DNA of 64,000 nt from an uncultured Fluviicola sp. GTDB lineage: Bacteria > Bacteroidota > Bacteroidia > Flavobacteriales > Crocinitomicaceae. The stretch is from positions 1 through 64,000 of the forward strand of contig NZ_CAMLDC010000013.1 of assembly GCF_946478805.1 (NCBI RefSeq), written 5' to 3'. The notes under the pieces are model-generated. The model was given only the letters and a program-made list of their open reading frames with translations, was not told where the DNA came from and searched no databases. Position numbers and translations under genes: made by a program. This document shows positions 49,171 to 59,173 of this stretch, one piece after another. Each line of letters opens with the position of its first letter. The stretch's first letter is position 1.

Positions 49171-49433
49171 AAGTTTTTAGTTCTATAACGAGCTAAATGT
49201 AAAGCAAATAAATTGTAAAGAAACTATCACGAAAACGTTAAAAATTAAATAACATTTCGTCTTTTTTTTAACATTTAAAAATTATCAATAAAAAGAATAA
49301 AACAATCAATAGAAGTGTATTTATAAAAAAATACAACAATATTGTACTAAAAATTAACAGTTAAAATTATCGAAAATTTAACGTTTAAAGTTATTAACAG
49401 TGAAAACCAATTAGCAAAACAATTTTCCGGATT
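49171..49433. other. AT-rich leader of cassette copy 1
   Basis: 263 bases with no gene. It has the -7-like box at 49194-49201 and a block GTTAAAAAAAAGACGAAATG (minus strand, about 49268-49249) that resembles GTTAAAAAAACGACAAATTG upstream of copy 2 at about 52500-52481. Confidence 0.5.
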
Positions 49434-51968
49434 TTATTGCTTTATCAATGAATATACTTTAGAACCGTTTTTAACCATGTAGACACCAGATCTTAACGAA
49501 GAAATATCCAACACCAACGTTCCATCACCTTGTTTGTAGGATGTTACACTCATTCGGATATCCTGTCCCATTGCATTCAATAATTTGAAAGTACTCAAGG
49601 AAACCAAATCTCCTTTCACCGTAACCAAATCAGTTGCCGGATTCGGGAACAATACCAAATCGCCCACTCCTGCAATATCAATGTAAACAGACTCCATATC
49701 ATGAATACGCTCCTGACCGTTGTAATCTGTTTGTTTCAATCGATAGTAAGAAACACCGCTTAGTGGTAGATTGTCCATCATCGAATAGTACTTTGGTGTT
49801 TCAGAATTACCGGCCCCACTAACAATCCCTATCGCTTCCCAACCATCAACTCCACTCAAAGATCTTTCAACGGTGAAATAATCGTTGTTTTGCTCCGAAC
49901 TTGTTTCCCAGTTCAATCTTACCGAGTTATTATCCAAAGCAGTTGCTTCGAAACTTACCAGGCCAATCGGTAGTGAAGTACCGCAGTTCACAGTGATACA
50001 TTGCGGTTGCGTATAAGTACATCCGAAATTATCGGTTACACTATATGTAAAACATGGTGTTCCCTGGTTGGTCGGAGTTACGTTTGCATTTGTCGCATTC
50101 ACATTCGAAAGTGTCGGTGCAGCAACCCAACCTTGTGAGACGATTGTCGGTGTGAAGGAAGCAGCAGAAAACAATGCTGAATTGAAAGTGATATCCCAGT
50201 TAAAGATATAACCGTTATCCGAAGAAAGGTTATCCGTTACAGTAATCGTCCAGCTCCCATTCAAAGGACACCCCACCAAACCCGCAAAACTCTGCATTGG
50301 TGTATAGGTTCCTGCCGGAATATAACTATCCGTATAGGTTGCCGGACCATTTCCATTGGGGAATGTACCTCCGGAAACTGGAGAAGATGCCCATGCCGTA
50401 CCACCTGTCATTGAGAAACAATAACTTGCCCCTGTACCCGGAGTTGTATTCCCCGAGTTCAAATCCACCGTACCCGTTGCCCATGGAATTCCCAAATTGG
50501 CAGATCCAGTACCCGATGAATAAGTGATGATACTGGTACTTTGTCCATTCGGACATGCGATGGACATGGATAAATCGCCGGAATAGGAATGCTCCATATC
50601 CAAACAGATACTCGTAATATCGGTAGCTGATGTCACAGTTGCGCTCGGGCTGTAACAATTTGTTGTAATGGAAGTCGAATAAGAAACCCCGGATCCATCG
50701 GGTAAGAAGGTCGTTCCTGAAACCGGAGGCGTACAATTCACATTGAATGGTGTCATCGTGACCGTAGCTGCCAATGCCGAAGTCTGGTTCGTACAAAGTG
50801 TGGATGGTGTTGCAGAGGTTGTAATTGTCGGAGTAGTTGAAACTTCTATATTCCGGTTAATGGAATTGGAATTAGTACATCCGGAAGGATCCGTGACAAT
50901 CAGATTGGCCAGGTAACTTCCAACGGCCGGATAGGTGTAATTGACGTTTGCACCGTTAACGATCACACCATTCCCCATATTCCACGCGTAAGTTGCACCG
51001 GCACCTGAAGTTCCGAAAGTCCCGCTTCCGACCAGGTTTACGCTCTGCCCCTGACAGAGACGGATAATTCCATCCGGCTCCGGGGCTTCATTCGAACTTA
51101 CCCAATTCGATGTGATTGTCTGGCAGGAAAGGATACATGAAATATTTGCCGACCATCCGGATGCGACAACTGATCCGTCAGAAGTGAATCGGAAAGTAAG
51201 ACAACCTGTAGGGTTTGTCAAGGAAGCTTGCACCAATCCCGGACTTGTACCTCCTGAATAAGTTCCTAAAAGTGGCGCACCGGTCGAATTCCCGTCGTAG
51301 ATATACAAAAAGTCCAAGCCCGACTCGGTAGCGAAGGATGTAAAGATCGCTTGCAGCCTTGCTCCTGCAGTAGATGGGCAAATGGTGTACGTAAAATTTG
51401 CACCATTACCGTAATTCCCTGCTCCTCCCGGATCCAGGAAAACAGCTCCACAGGTACTCGTACTTCCGGTTGTCATTGTAATGGATGGAGCCGGTACTGA
51501 AGATGTTATACAAATCGTACCATTCATATCATTGTTATTATTGTTATTTGTCCGGATAATACGTACATAATAAGTATTCCCAATAACAGTTGTAACTGTA
51601 AGTGACTCCGTACCCGTAGTTGCAACAGCATCTGCACAACCCGATAGACTTGCCGCTGCACAACTTGAATAAACTGCCAACGCCATGGTTCTGTCCGTAT
51701 TGGTACAATTGACATAGGAAGTTGTTGAAGTTGCAACAAAAGAAAACCAGCCATCGCGGAAATTCCCACCCGCACAAGCAGGATACGCAATTGCGGAGTT
51801 GGTGAAAGTATTTGCTACTGTCCAAACAGTATTTACACAAGATGTTCCTACGGTTAATGCCGGTGCAGTTGCGCATTCATCGGTTTGGGACCATGAAAAG
51901 GAATTATTCAAAGTCAATAATAATCCAATGAAGGATATTTTTTGAAGGATTGAGTTATAATTTTTCAT
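49434..51968 (-). CDS. T9SS cargo with one N-terminal PPC-like module, CUB, PKD and P-like domains (cassette copy 2)
   Basis: 844 residues. Signal 1-28. One PPC-like module (about 30-160; RDGWFSFVATSTTSYVNC), then CUB-like (165-285; LDFLYIYDGNSTGAPLLGTY), PKD (290-375; YAWNMGNGVIVNGANVNYTY), P-like (415-610; MEHSYSGDLSMSIACPNGQS, CPLNGSWTITVTDNLSSDNG), Fn3-like and type A sorting domain. The P-like region aligns well with the 987-residue paralogue; the C-terminal 300 residues are nearly the same. A 297-bp stretch is identical to copy 3. Confidence 0.92.
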   Translation of the reverse strand: MKNYNSILQKISFIGLLLTLNNSFSWSQTDECATAPALTVGTSCVNTVWTVANTFTNSAIAYPACAGGNFRDGWFSFVATSTTSYVNCTNTDRTMALAVYSSCAAASLSGCADAVATTGTESLTVTTVIGNTYYVRIIRTNNNNNNDMNGTICITSSVPAPSITMTTGSTSTCGAVFLDPGGAGNYGNGANFTYTICPSTAGARLQAIFTSFATESGLDFLYIYDGNSTGAPLLGTYSGGTSPGLVQASLTNPTGCLTFRFTSDGSVVASGWSANISCILSCQTITSNWVSSNEAPEPDGIIRLCQGQSVNLVGSGTFGTSGAGATYAWNMGNGVIVNGANVNYTYPAVGSYLANLIVTDPSGCTNSNSINRNIEVSTTPTITTSATPSTLCTNQTSALAATVTMTPFNVNCTPPVSGTTFLPDGSGVSYSTSITTNCYSPSATVTSATDITSICLDMEHSYSGDLSMSIACPNGQSTSIITYSSGTGSANLGIPWATGTVDLNSGNTTPGTGASYCFSMTGGTAWASSPVSGGTFPNGNGPATYTDSYIPAGTYTPMQSFAGLVGCPLNGSWTITVTDNLSSDNGYIFNWDITFNSALFSAASFTPTIVSQGWVAAPTLSNVNATNANVTPTNQGTPCFTYSVTDNFGCTYTQPQCITVNCGTSLPIGLVSFEATALDNNSVRLNWETSSEQNNDYFTVERSLSGVDGWEAIGIVSGAGNSETPKYYSMMDNLPLSGVSYYRLKQTDYNGQERIHDMESVYIDIAGVGDLVLFPNPATDLVTVKGDLVSLSTFKLLNAMGQDIRMSVTSYKQGDGTLVLDISSLRSGVYMVKNGSKVYSLIKQ

Positions 51969-51970
51969 GA

Positions 51971-52396
51971 TCAGTTTCTTGTAATTGGATTAACAGTCAT
52001 CAAATAATTCGTGTTATCAATGCGAATTACCTGAACTCTATCAAGGAAAAATCCAAAATTGTAAACCAATGGATTAAATGATTGTAAGTCAAAATCCTCG
52101 AATTCCATTTCCTGGAGAGCCGGATTCAGCTTATTCATTAAGGGGAATGAAGATAAAGCAGGAAATTTCTCATCCGCGCTCGGAGGAGTCTGCATAAATG
52201 TGATACGCTCATTCAGGAGTTCTCCCAATGAAACAATCAATGATGGGTTTTGAGCTAAAAAATCGTTTCCGTAAACCTGTGTGACTCTACTCAGAATTTG
52301 AGCATCTGAAAGTTGAAAAGAGATTGTCTGGGAGTATCCCTGAAAACCACGCAAGAGTAAAATAGAAAACACTCCTATTTTTAATAGTTTTTTCAT
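51971..52396 (-). CDS. Small exported protein of the cassette, copy 2 (family unknown)
   Basis: 141 residues. Signal about 1-22 (LLKIGVFSILLLRGFQGYSQ). Core: YGNDFLAQNPS, ERITFM, DEKFPALSSFPLMNKLNP, FNPLVYNFGFFLDRVQVIRI and DNTNYLMTVNPITRN. It ends with the same PxTRN tail as copy 1. The ATG of the cargo gene lies 2 bases after its stop. Confidence 0.82.
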   Translation of the reverse strand: MKKLLKIGVFSILLLRGFQGYSQTISFQLSDAQILSRVTQVYGNDFLAQNPSLIVSLGELLNERITFMQTPPSADEKFPALSSFPLMNKLNPALQEMEFEDFDLQSFNPLVYNFGFFLDRVQVIRIDNTNYLMTVNPITRN

Positions 52397-52690
52397 CGCA
52401 AGAGTAAGTTATTGACGGGTTAAATAAAAGCAATAAAACCCAAGAAAAATGCAATTGAAAATGTTAAAAATCGTTTGATCAATTTGTCGTTTTTTTAACA
52501 TCTGAAAATACTCGATCAATCGAATAGAATACTCATTTGAAAACCTTTTTTAAAAAATTTCAACATTATTTTTTTTTAAATTAACAGCTAAAAAAAATTA
52601 AAAATAATTTTAGTTGAATGATGATTTCATCTATAAAACGATAAAATCATAACCCTTGTAAATCAGCGTTTTAAAGCGTGAAATTATCAA
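52397..52690. other. AT-rich leader of cassette copy 2
   Basis: 294 bases, no gene. Shares with the copy 1 leader the blocks GTTAAAAAAACGACAAATTG and GATTTTTAACATTTTC (minus strand), followed by TTATTGCTTTTATTTAACC, comparable to TTATTTGCTTTACATTTAGC in copy 1. Confidence 0.5.
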
Positions 52691-54778
52691 TTATTGCTTT
52701 ATCAATGAATATACTTTGGAACCGTTTTTAACCATGTAAACACCAGATTTTAACGAAGAAATATCCAACACCAACGTTCCATCACCTTGTTTGTAGGATG
52801 TCACGTTCATTCGAATATCCTGTCCCATTGCATTCAATAATTTGAAAGTACTCAAGGAAACCAAATCTCCTTTCACCGTAACCAAATCAGTTGCCGGATT
52901 CGGGAACAATACCAAATCGCCCACTCCTGCAATATCAATGTAAACAGACTCCATATCATGAATACGCTCCTGACCGTTGTAATCTGTTTGTTTCAATCGA
53001 TAGTAAGAAACACCGCTTAGTGGTAGATTGTCCATCATCGAATAGTACTTTGGTGTTTCAGAATTACCGGCCCCACTAACAATCCCTATCGCTTCCCAAC
53101 CATCAACTCCGCTCAAGGATCTTTCAACAGTGAAATAATCATTATCTTGCTCCGAACTTGTTTCCCAGTTCAATCTTACCGAGTTATTATCCAGAGCAGT
53201 CGCTTCGAAACTTACCAGGCCGATTGGAAGTGAAGTACCACAGTTCACAGTAATACATTGTGGTTGCGTATAAGTACATCCGAAATTATCTGTCACACTA
53301 TACGTAAAACAAGGAGTTCCCTGGTTGGTTGGGGTTACGTTTGCGGTTGTCGCACCCGTATTCGAAAGTGTTGGTGCTGCCACCCAGCCCTGGGAAACAA
53401 TTGATGGTGTAAAGGATGCTGCTGATAAAAGGGTTGCATTGAAATTGATATCCCAATTAAAGATATAACCGTTATCAATTGCAAGATGATCGGTCACTTG
53501 AATCGTCCAATTTCCATTTAACGGACATCCTATAAACCCTGTAAACGAATTCACCGGCATATAATTTCCCGGCGCTATAGACGGTCCCGCCGGATTACCG
53601 GCAGTTACTGTTCCACCATTTACCAATAAAACACTCGCTGATGGTGTAAAACAATAAGTAGCGCCAACTCCCGGACCTGTACCTCCATCATCCAAAGCTC
53701 CTCCAAGATAAGTACCTCCTCCTCCAGGATAATCTTTTAAGATGATGGATTGTCCATTCGGACAAATCAACCGAATATCCAAATCTCCCATATACGAATG
53801 TTCAATATTCAAACACACATTTGTAATATCCGCGGTTGATGTAATCGTTGCAGTTGGACTATAACAATTAGTCGTGATTGCGGTTGTATAAGAAACTCCC
53901 GATCCATCAGGCAAGAATGTAGTACCCGAAACCGGTGGTGAACAGTTTACATTATAAGGCGTCATCGTCACATTAGCAGCTAAAGCTGATGTCTGGTTGG
54001 TACACAAAGTCGAAGGTGTTGCAGAAGTCGAAATAGTTGGTGTGGTTGAAATTTCAATGTTCCTATTGATCGAATTGTTATTGACACATCCGGAAGGATC
54101 CGTAATAACCAGGTTAGCAAGATAACTTCCAACTGCCGGGTAAATGTAATTGATATTGGCGCCATTCATAGTCACTCCATTCCCCATCGTCCAGGCGTAA
54201 GTGGCCCCCGTTCCTGATGTTCCAAAGGTTCCGCTCCCTACCAGGTTTACACTTTGGCCTTGACAAAGGCGGATAACACCATCCGGTTCCGGAGCTTCAT
54301 TCGAACTTACCCAGTTAGAAACGATAGATTGACAAGGAGTGATACAACTTATCGTACCTGCCCATCCGGCATAAGTAGAGGTGAAAATAAAATTCCCATC
54401 AGAAGTGAATCGAAAGGTTATACAACCGGAAGAATTACTAGGTGTAGCCTGTACGATTCCTGGGCTGGATGTTCCCGAATAAACTCCAAGAGAGGGTGAT
54501 CCCGTATTAGGCCCATCATAAATATAAAGGAAATCATATCCGTTTTCTGTTACGAAGGAGGTGAAATTCACCCGCGCTTTATCTCCGGCAGTTCCCGGAC
54601 AAATGGTGTATGTTCGATCCTGACCGTAACCATAATTAGATCCCGAACCCCCGGAATCGTAAAAGGTTCCGCTACAAGCAGTTACTGTATTAGTTCCAGA
54701 AGGCATATTAAATGTTTGAGCAAAAGAGTTCGCTGTAATGGATGAAAATCCAAGAATGAATAGTAGTAGCTTTTTCAT
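52691..54778 (-). CDS. T9SS cargo with CUB, PKD and P-like domains only (cassette copy 3)
   Basis: 695 residues. Signal 1-21 (LLFILGFSSITANSFAQ). CUB-like (24-150; CSGTFYDSGGSGSNYGYGQD, YDFLYIYDGPNTGSPSLG), PKD (155-240), P-like (270-455; IEHSYMGDLDIRLICPNGQS, CPLNGNWTIQVTDHLAIDNG), Fn3-like and type A sorting domain. It lacks the PPC-like modules of copies 1 and 2. The P-like loop with GGGGTYLGGALDDGGTG differs from the others, so this domain has diverged while the C-terminal part is homogenised. Confidence 0.92.
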   Translation of the reverse strand: MKKLLLFILGFSSITANSFAQTFNMPSGTNTVTACSGTFYDSGGSGSNYGYGQDRTYTICPGTAGDKARVNFTSFVTENGYDFLYIYDGPNTGSPSLGVYSGTSSPGIVQATPSNSSGCITFRFTSDGNFIFTSTYAGWAGTISCITPCQSIVSNWVSSNEAPEPDGVIRLCQGQSVNLVGSGTFGTSGTGATYAWTMGNGVTMNGANINYIYPAVGSYLANLVITDPSGCVNNNSINRNIEISTTPTISTSATPSTLCTNQTSALAANVTMTPYNVNCSPPVSGTTFLPDGSGVSYTTAITTNCYSPTATITSTADITNVCLNIEHSYMGDLDIRLICPNGQSIILKDYPGGGGTYLGGALDDGGTGPGVGATYCFTPSASVLLVNGGTVTAGNPAGPSIAPGNYMPVNSFTGFIGCPLNGNWTIQVTDHLAIDNGYIFNWDINFNATLLSAASFTPSIVSQGWVAAPTLSNTGATTANVTPTNQGTPCFTYSVTDNFGCTYTQPQCITVNCGTSLPIGLVSFEATALDNNSVRLNWETSSEQDNDYFTVERSLSGVDGWEAIGIVSGAGNSETPKYYSMMDNLPLSGVSYYRLKQTDYNGQERIHDMESVYIDIAGVGDLVLFPNPATDLVTVKGDLVSLSTFKLLNAMGQDIRMNVTSYKQGDGTLVLDISSLKSGVYMVKNGSKVYSLIKQ

Positions 54779-54780
54779 AA

Positions 54781-55218
54781 TCAGTGTTTTGTGATGATCG
54801 GGTCAATTACAATGATATAATCCGTTCCATCTACTCTAATGACTTGTTTTTGGTCACTGAAGAAAGGGAGGTTGTAGGTAATGGGAATAAAAGTTCCAGG
54901 ATTAAACTGACTATAATCAATAGCTACAATCATGGGATTATATCGGTTCATCAAAGGAAATGAAGAAAGTAACGGGTACTTGTCATTTGCTGTTAATGGC
55001 TCAACAAAATAGTCCATCCGATTTGAAAAGCAATCCTCCAGGGCAGTTACAGCTTCCTGATTGTTGGAAATCCAGGTGTCTCCGTATACTGAAGTTATTG
55101 CGGGGAGGTATGGACGCAGATTCGGTGTTTGATATGGAGCCAAGATTCCCTGGCCCGATGCACAATTGCAAATTAATGCATAAAAGAGGTACGCAAGAGT
55201 AGTAGTAAGTATATTCAT
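54781..55218 (-). CDS. Small exported protein of the cassette, copy 3 (family unknown)
   Basis: 145 residues. Signal about 1-22 (LAYLFYALICNCASGQ). Core: VYGDTWISNNQ, NDKYPLLSSFPLMNRYNP, ITYNLPFFSDQKQVIRV and DGTDYIIVIDP. It is the most diverged copy: FNPLVYN is replaced by FIPITYN and the TRN tail is lost. Cargo follows after 2 bases. Confidence 0.82.
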   Translation of the reverse strand: MNILTTTLAYLFYALICNCASGQGILAPYQTPNLRPYLPAITSVYGDTWISNNQEAVTALEDCFSNRMDYFVEPLTANDKYPLLSSFPLMNRYNPMIVAIDYSQFNPGTFIPITYNLPFFSDQKQVIRVDGTDYIIVIDPIITKH

Positions 55219-55502
55219 CTAAATAGTGTTTGAAGTAAAATTAAACGATTAAACAACTTCAAACACATGCCGAATAACACAAAATCATCGACGAGTAAAA
55301 CTAACTATTTAGTAAAAATTACATATTCGGTCAATAATGCTAAATTTTCATCCGGCTATCTAAAATTTTAAACCTTCACAGATTTATTAAAAAAAACACC
55401 GTTGAATAAATCACTAGAAATAATTAATTAACATGTTTTTAAAACAAAAAACCCTTCCTCTAACTATGTAGAAGAAGGGGTAAATTATTTAAAGTGAATA
55501 AA
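55219..55502. other. Leader of cassette copy 3 and icmF 3' region
   Basis: 284 bases without a gene. It holds an 11-bp inverted repeat, GTGTTTGAAGT (55226-55236) and ACTTCAAACAC (55256-55266), ending 8 bases before the ATG, and the icmF terminator. Confidence 0.55.
55446..55482 (-). terminator. Intrinsic terminator of icmF
   Basis: On the minus strand CCCTTCTTC pairs with GAGGAAGGG around TACATAGTTA, followed by TTTTTTGTTTT. It lies 23-50 bases after the icmF stop. Confidence 0.75.
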
Positions 55503-58500
55503 TTACATGTTCCGTCTGTATTGTCCACCGACTTCAAATAACGATTTCGTTATCTGTCCAAGCGAAGCATATTTACACACTTCCATCAATTGTTCGAACA
55601 AGTTATTATTTTGAATAGCAGCTCGCTGAAGTTCATTCAATAACTCATCCAATTTATCTTTATGATTGGTATGAAGGATCTCCAACATCGTAATCTGATA
55701 TTGTTTTTCTTCTTCGGAAGCACGAATTACTTCTTTTGGTTCAACTGTTGGTGATCCTTTCGAGCTCAGGAATGTATTCACACCAATAATCGGGAATTCA
55801 CCATTGTGCTTCAAGGTTTCGTAATACAAGGATTCTTCCTGGATTTTGGAACGCTGATACATCGTTTCCATGGCTCCCAGAACTCCTCCACGTTCCGTAA
55901 TACGATCGAATTCTGTCAATACTGCCGCCTCAACCAAGTCAGTCAGTTCTTCAATAATAAACGAACCTTGTAAAGGATTTTCATTTTTAGCTAATCCCAA
56001 TTCACGGTTTATGATTAACTGAATAGCCATTGCTCTGCGGACAGATTCTTCCGTCGGTGTCGTAATCGCTTCATCGTATGCATTCGTATGCAATGAGTTA
56101 CAGTTATCATAAATAGCATACAATGCCTGTAGCGTTGTCCGGATATCATTGAAATCAATCTCTTGAGCGTGCAATGAGCGTCCGGATGTCTGAATATGGT
56201 ATTTCAACATTTGCGCCCGCGGATTCGCGCCGTATCTCTTAGCCAATGCCTTTGCCCAGATTCTTCTGGCAACACGGCCGATTACAGCATATTCCGGATC
56301 AATACCGTTCGAGAAGAAGAACGACAAATTTGGTCCGAAATCGTTGATATCCATTCCACGACTCAAATAATATTCCACATATGTGAATCCATTTGCCAAT
56401 GTGAATGCCAACTGCGTAATCGGATTTGCTCCTGCCTCCGCAATGTGATAACCTGAAATAGAAACGGAATAGAAATTACGCACTTGTTTCTCAATAAAGT
56501 ACTGCTGAACATCGCCCATTAAACGCAATGCAAATTCAGTTGAGAAAATACACGTGTTTTGAGCCTGATCTTCTTTTAGAATGTCCGCTTGAACCGTTCC
56601 ACGAACTTGTTTCAAGGTTTCCACTTTGATCTCATTATAAATATCTGCCGGAAGCACCTGGTCGCCAGTGACACCCAATAAAAATAATCCCAGACCGTCA
56701 TTTCCTTCCGGAAGCGGTCCCTGGTAACTTGGTCTTTGAACTCCTTTTGACTTATAAATAGCTGCAATCTTTGCTTCCACTTCTTTTTCCAGACCGTTTG
56801 TTTTGATATATTTTTCACAATTCTGATCAATCGCAGCATTCATGAAAAATCCTAACAACATCGGAGCAGGTCCGTTGATTGTCATTGAAACCGAAGTAGC
56901 CGGATGAGACAGATCAAAACCTGAATACAGTTTCTTCGCATCATCCAGACAACAAATTGAAACTCCCGAGTTCCCTACTTTACCATAGATATCAGGTCTC
57001 AAATCCGGATCATTTCCGTATAAAGTAACCGAGTCGAATGCTGTTGACAAGCGTTTTGCAGGCATCCCCAAACTCACATAGTGGAAACGACGATTGGTTC
57101 TTTCAGGACCTCCTTCACCGGCAAACATACGTGTCGGATCCTCACCTTCTCTTTTGAAAGGGAATAGACCGGATGTATATGGGAATTCTCCCGGAACATT
57201 TTCCTGTAAGGACCAACGCAAAATATCTCCCCAGGATTTATATTTCGGTAAAGCAACTTTCGGTATTTGTGAGTGTGACAATGATTCGGTATGCGTTGCC
57301 ATTCTCAATTCCTTATCGCGCACTTTAAAGATAAATTCAGGAGCGGTATAAGTTGCTTTCTTGGCTTCCCAATTTTGGATAATATCCCAATTATACGGAT
57401 CTAAATTCCGTTTTTCGTTTTCAAAAGCTTCCTGTACGCCTTTTACCAATCGATCCTTATCTTCCATGGAACTTGCTGCAATTGTTTCAATGGATTTTGT
57501 CAATCCATACAATCTTTCTGCAACATCCACCTGTTTGTCAACCCATTTATCAAATGCACGGTTATTCTCGGAAATCTCAGATAAGTAACGGGTTCTATCC
57601 GGTGGAATAACAAAGATCTTTTCGGACATTTCCTTGGTGATCTCAAATTTGGAATCCAATGGAGCATTGGTCTTTTCCTTCACTTTATCCATGATTACCT
57701 TATACAAGGTATTCATTCCCGGATCATTGAACTGGGAGGCAATTGTCCCGAAAACAGGCATTTCATCAACCGGTTTCTCCCATAAGTTATGGTTTCGTTG
57801 GTATTGTTTACGAACATCTCTCAATGCATCCAAGGCTCCTCTTTTATCAAATTTGTTCAATGCGATCACATCTGCAAAATCCAGCATATCGATTTTCTCC
57901 AATTGTGTTGCAGCTCCGTATTCAGGAGTCATCACATATAAAGAGACATCCGAGTGATCTAAGATTTCCGTATCCGATTGACCTATTCCTGAAGTTTCCA
58001 AAATGATCAGGTCATAATTGGCAGCTTTCAGGATCTGGATCGCTTCAGCCACATGTTTTGATAAAGCTAAGTTGGATTGACGTGTTGCCAATGAACGCAT
58101 GTAAACACGGCTGTTTTTAATCGCGTTCATCCGGATTCGATCACCCAATAAAGCACCACCTGTTTTACGTTTAGATGGATCTACAGAAACTACCGCAATT
58201 TGCTTGTCTGTAAAATCCATCAGAAATCTACGAACCAGCTCATCCACCAAGGACGATTTACCCGCTCCACCTGTTCCGGTAATTCCTAAAACCGGAACAT
58301 CGTTTTTTGCAGCCATCTGGTGCACTTGGTCCATAACCGGAGCAGCCATTTCAGGATAATTCTCCGCAGCGGAAATCAAACGTGCAATCGAAGGAACATG
58401 CTTTTCAGCCAAATGGGTGATTTCACCGTTCAATACATTCCCCACGGGATAATCTGAGCGTTCAACCAAATCATTGATCATTCCCTGGAGTCCAAGAGAA

Positions 58501-58883
58501 CGACCATCATCCGGGTGATACAAACGCGTAATCCCGTAATTTTGTAATTCTTCAATCTCTGAAAGGAGAATGGTTCCCCCTCCTCCACCGAAAATCTTAA
58601 TATGAGGAGCTCCCTTTTCCTTCAACAAATCATACATGTACTTGAAGTACTCTGTATGCCCACCTTGATAAGATGTCATGGCAATTGCCTGTGCATCTTC
58701 CTGAATTGCCGTATCAACGACCTCTTCCACCGAACGGTCATGACCTAAATGAATTACCTCACAACCTGTAGATTGAATGATTCGGCGCATGATATTGATT
58801 GCTGCATCATGTCCGTCAAACAAGGATGCTGCTGTTACAATTCGGATATTATTTTTGGATTTGTAGGGTGCTTGTTGCTCCAT
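55503..58883 (-). CDS. icmF: Fused isobutyryl-CoA mutase (IcmF type)
   Basis: 1126 residues, three parts. B12-binding domain (about 10-145; [13 protein letters not shown] holds the lower-ligand His, with a GGGGG loop GGGGGT). A MeaI/MeaB-like GTPase (about 195-420; P-loop [38 protein letters not shown]). The mutase barrel follows (about 530-1126; [37 protein letters not shown]-like [11 protein letters not shown]). The domain order is that of IcmF, which converts isobutyryl-CoA and n-butyryl-CoA with adenosylcobalamin. Whether methylmalonyl-CoA is also used is not decidable by eye. Confidence 0.93.
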   Translation of the reverse strand: MEQQAPYKSKNNIRIVTAASLFDGHDAAINIMRRIIQSTGCEVIHLGHDRSVEEVVDTAIQEDAQAIAMTSYQGGHTEYFKYMYDLLKEKGAPHIKIFGGGGGTILLSEIEELQNYGITRLYHPDDGRSLGLQGMINDLVERSDYPVGNVLNGEITHLAEKHVPSIARLISAAENYPEMAAPVMDQVHQMAAKNDVPVLGITGTGGAGKSSLVDELVRRFLMDFTDKQIAVVSVDPSKRKTGGALLGDRIRMNAIKNSRVYMRSLATRQSNLALSKHVAEAIQILKAANYDLIILETSGIGQSDTEILDHSDVSLYVMTPEYGAATQLEKIDMLDFADVIALNKFDKRGALDALRDVRKQYQRNHNLWEKPVDEMPVFGTIASQFNDPGMNTLYKVIMDKVKEKTNAPLDSKFEITKEMSEKIFVIPPDRTRYLSEISENNRAFDKWVDKQVDVAERLYGLTKSIETIAASSMEDKDRLVKGVQEAFENEKRNLDPYNWDIIQNWEAKKATYTAPEFIFKVRDKELRMATHTESLSHSQIPKVALPKYKSWGDILRWSLQENVPGEFPYTSGLFPFKREGEDPTRMFAGEGGPERTNRRFHYVSLGMPAKRLSTAFDSVTLYGNDPDLRPDIYGKVGNSGVSICCLDDAKKLYSGFDLSHPATSVSMTINGPAPMLLGFFMNAAIDQNCEKYIKTNGLEKEVEAKIAAIYKSKGVQRPSYQGPLPEGNDGLGLFLLGVTGDQVLPADIYNEIKVETLKQVRGTVQADILKEDQAQNTCIFSTEFALRLMGDVQQYFIEKQVRNFYSVSISGYHIAEAGANPITQLAFTLANGFTYVEYYLSRGMDINDFGPNLSFFFSNGIDPEYAVIGRVARRIWAKALAKRYGANPRAQMLKYHIQTSGRSLHAQEIDFNDIRTTLQALYAIYDNCNSLHTNAYDEAITTPTEESVRRAMAIQLIINRELGLAKNENPLQGSFIIEELTDLVEAAVLTEFDRITERGGVLGAMETMYQRSKIQEESLYYETLKHNGEFPIIGVNTFLSSKGSPTVEPKEVIRASEEEKQYQITMLEILHTNHKDKLDELLNELQRAAIQNNNLFEQLMEVCKYASLGQITKSLFEVGGQYRRNM

Positions 58884-58911
58884 GTAATCGTTTTTTGTTT
58901 TTATAACCCTT

Positions 58912-58919
58912 CAAAGATA
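58912..58919 (-). promoter_or_regulatory. -7 promoter box of icmF
   Basis: Reads TATCTTTG on the minus strand, a perfect TAnnTTTG box, 28 bases before the ATG. No clear -33 box is seen. Confidence 0.45.
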
Positions 58920-58984
58920 ATCCAAATTAAAAATTCTCCTGTCCGGATTTGATGGAATACATTAAAAAAAATCACATACGGCAC

Positions 58985-59018
58985 TTAAATGGTCATTTCT
59001 TCCATTAAATGGTCATTT
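58985..59018. promoter_or_regulatory. Direct repeat TTAAATGGTCATTT, twice with a 20-base period
   Basis: Perfect 14-base copies at 58985-58998 and 59005-59018, two helical turns apart, between divergent icmF and the LytS gene. LytTR regulators often bind two direct repeats about 21 bases apart, so this may be a site for the neighbouring regulator. The palindrome TTTGGTGACACCAAA follows at 59041-59055. Confidence 0.45.
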
Positions 59019-59128
59019 TAAAAGCCAAAGATGTAGTCTATTTGGTGACACCAAAAGAGTCAATCAGTTATACCTCTAAATAAATACCTTCATTCACTTT
59101 CAACTTATATTACCTAAATCAAAGCGTT

Positions 59129-59158
59129 AGAGACGATAATTCTTTATCGTCTCTTTTT
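59129..59158 (+). terminator. Strong intrinsic terminator in the leader of the LytS gene
   Basis: AGAGACGATAA pairs with TTATCGTCTCT (59144-59154) around TTC or so, followed by TTTTT. The terminator ends 15 bases before the GTG start at 59174. No upstream plus-strand gene exists for it to end, so it may serve attenuation or end a small RNA. Confidence 0.75.
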
Positions 59159-59173
59159 ATGTAATCTTGCAAT

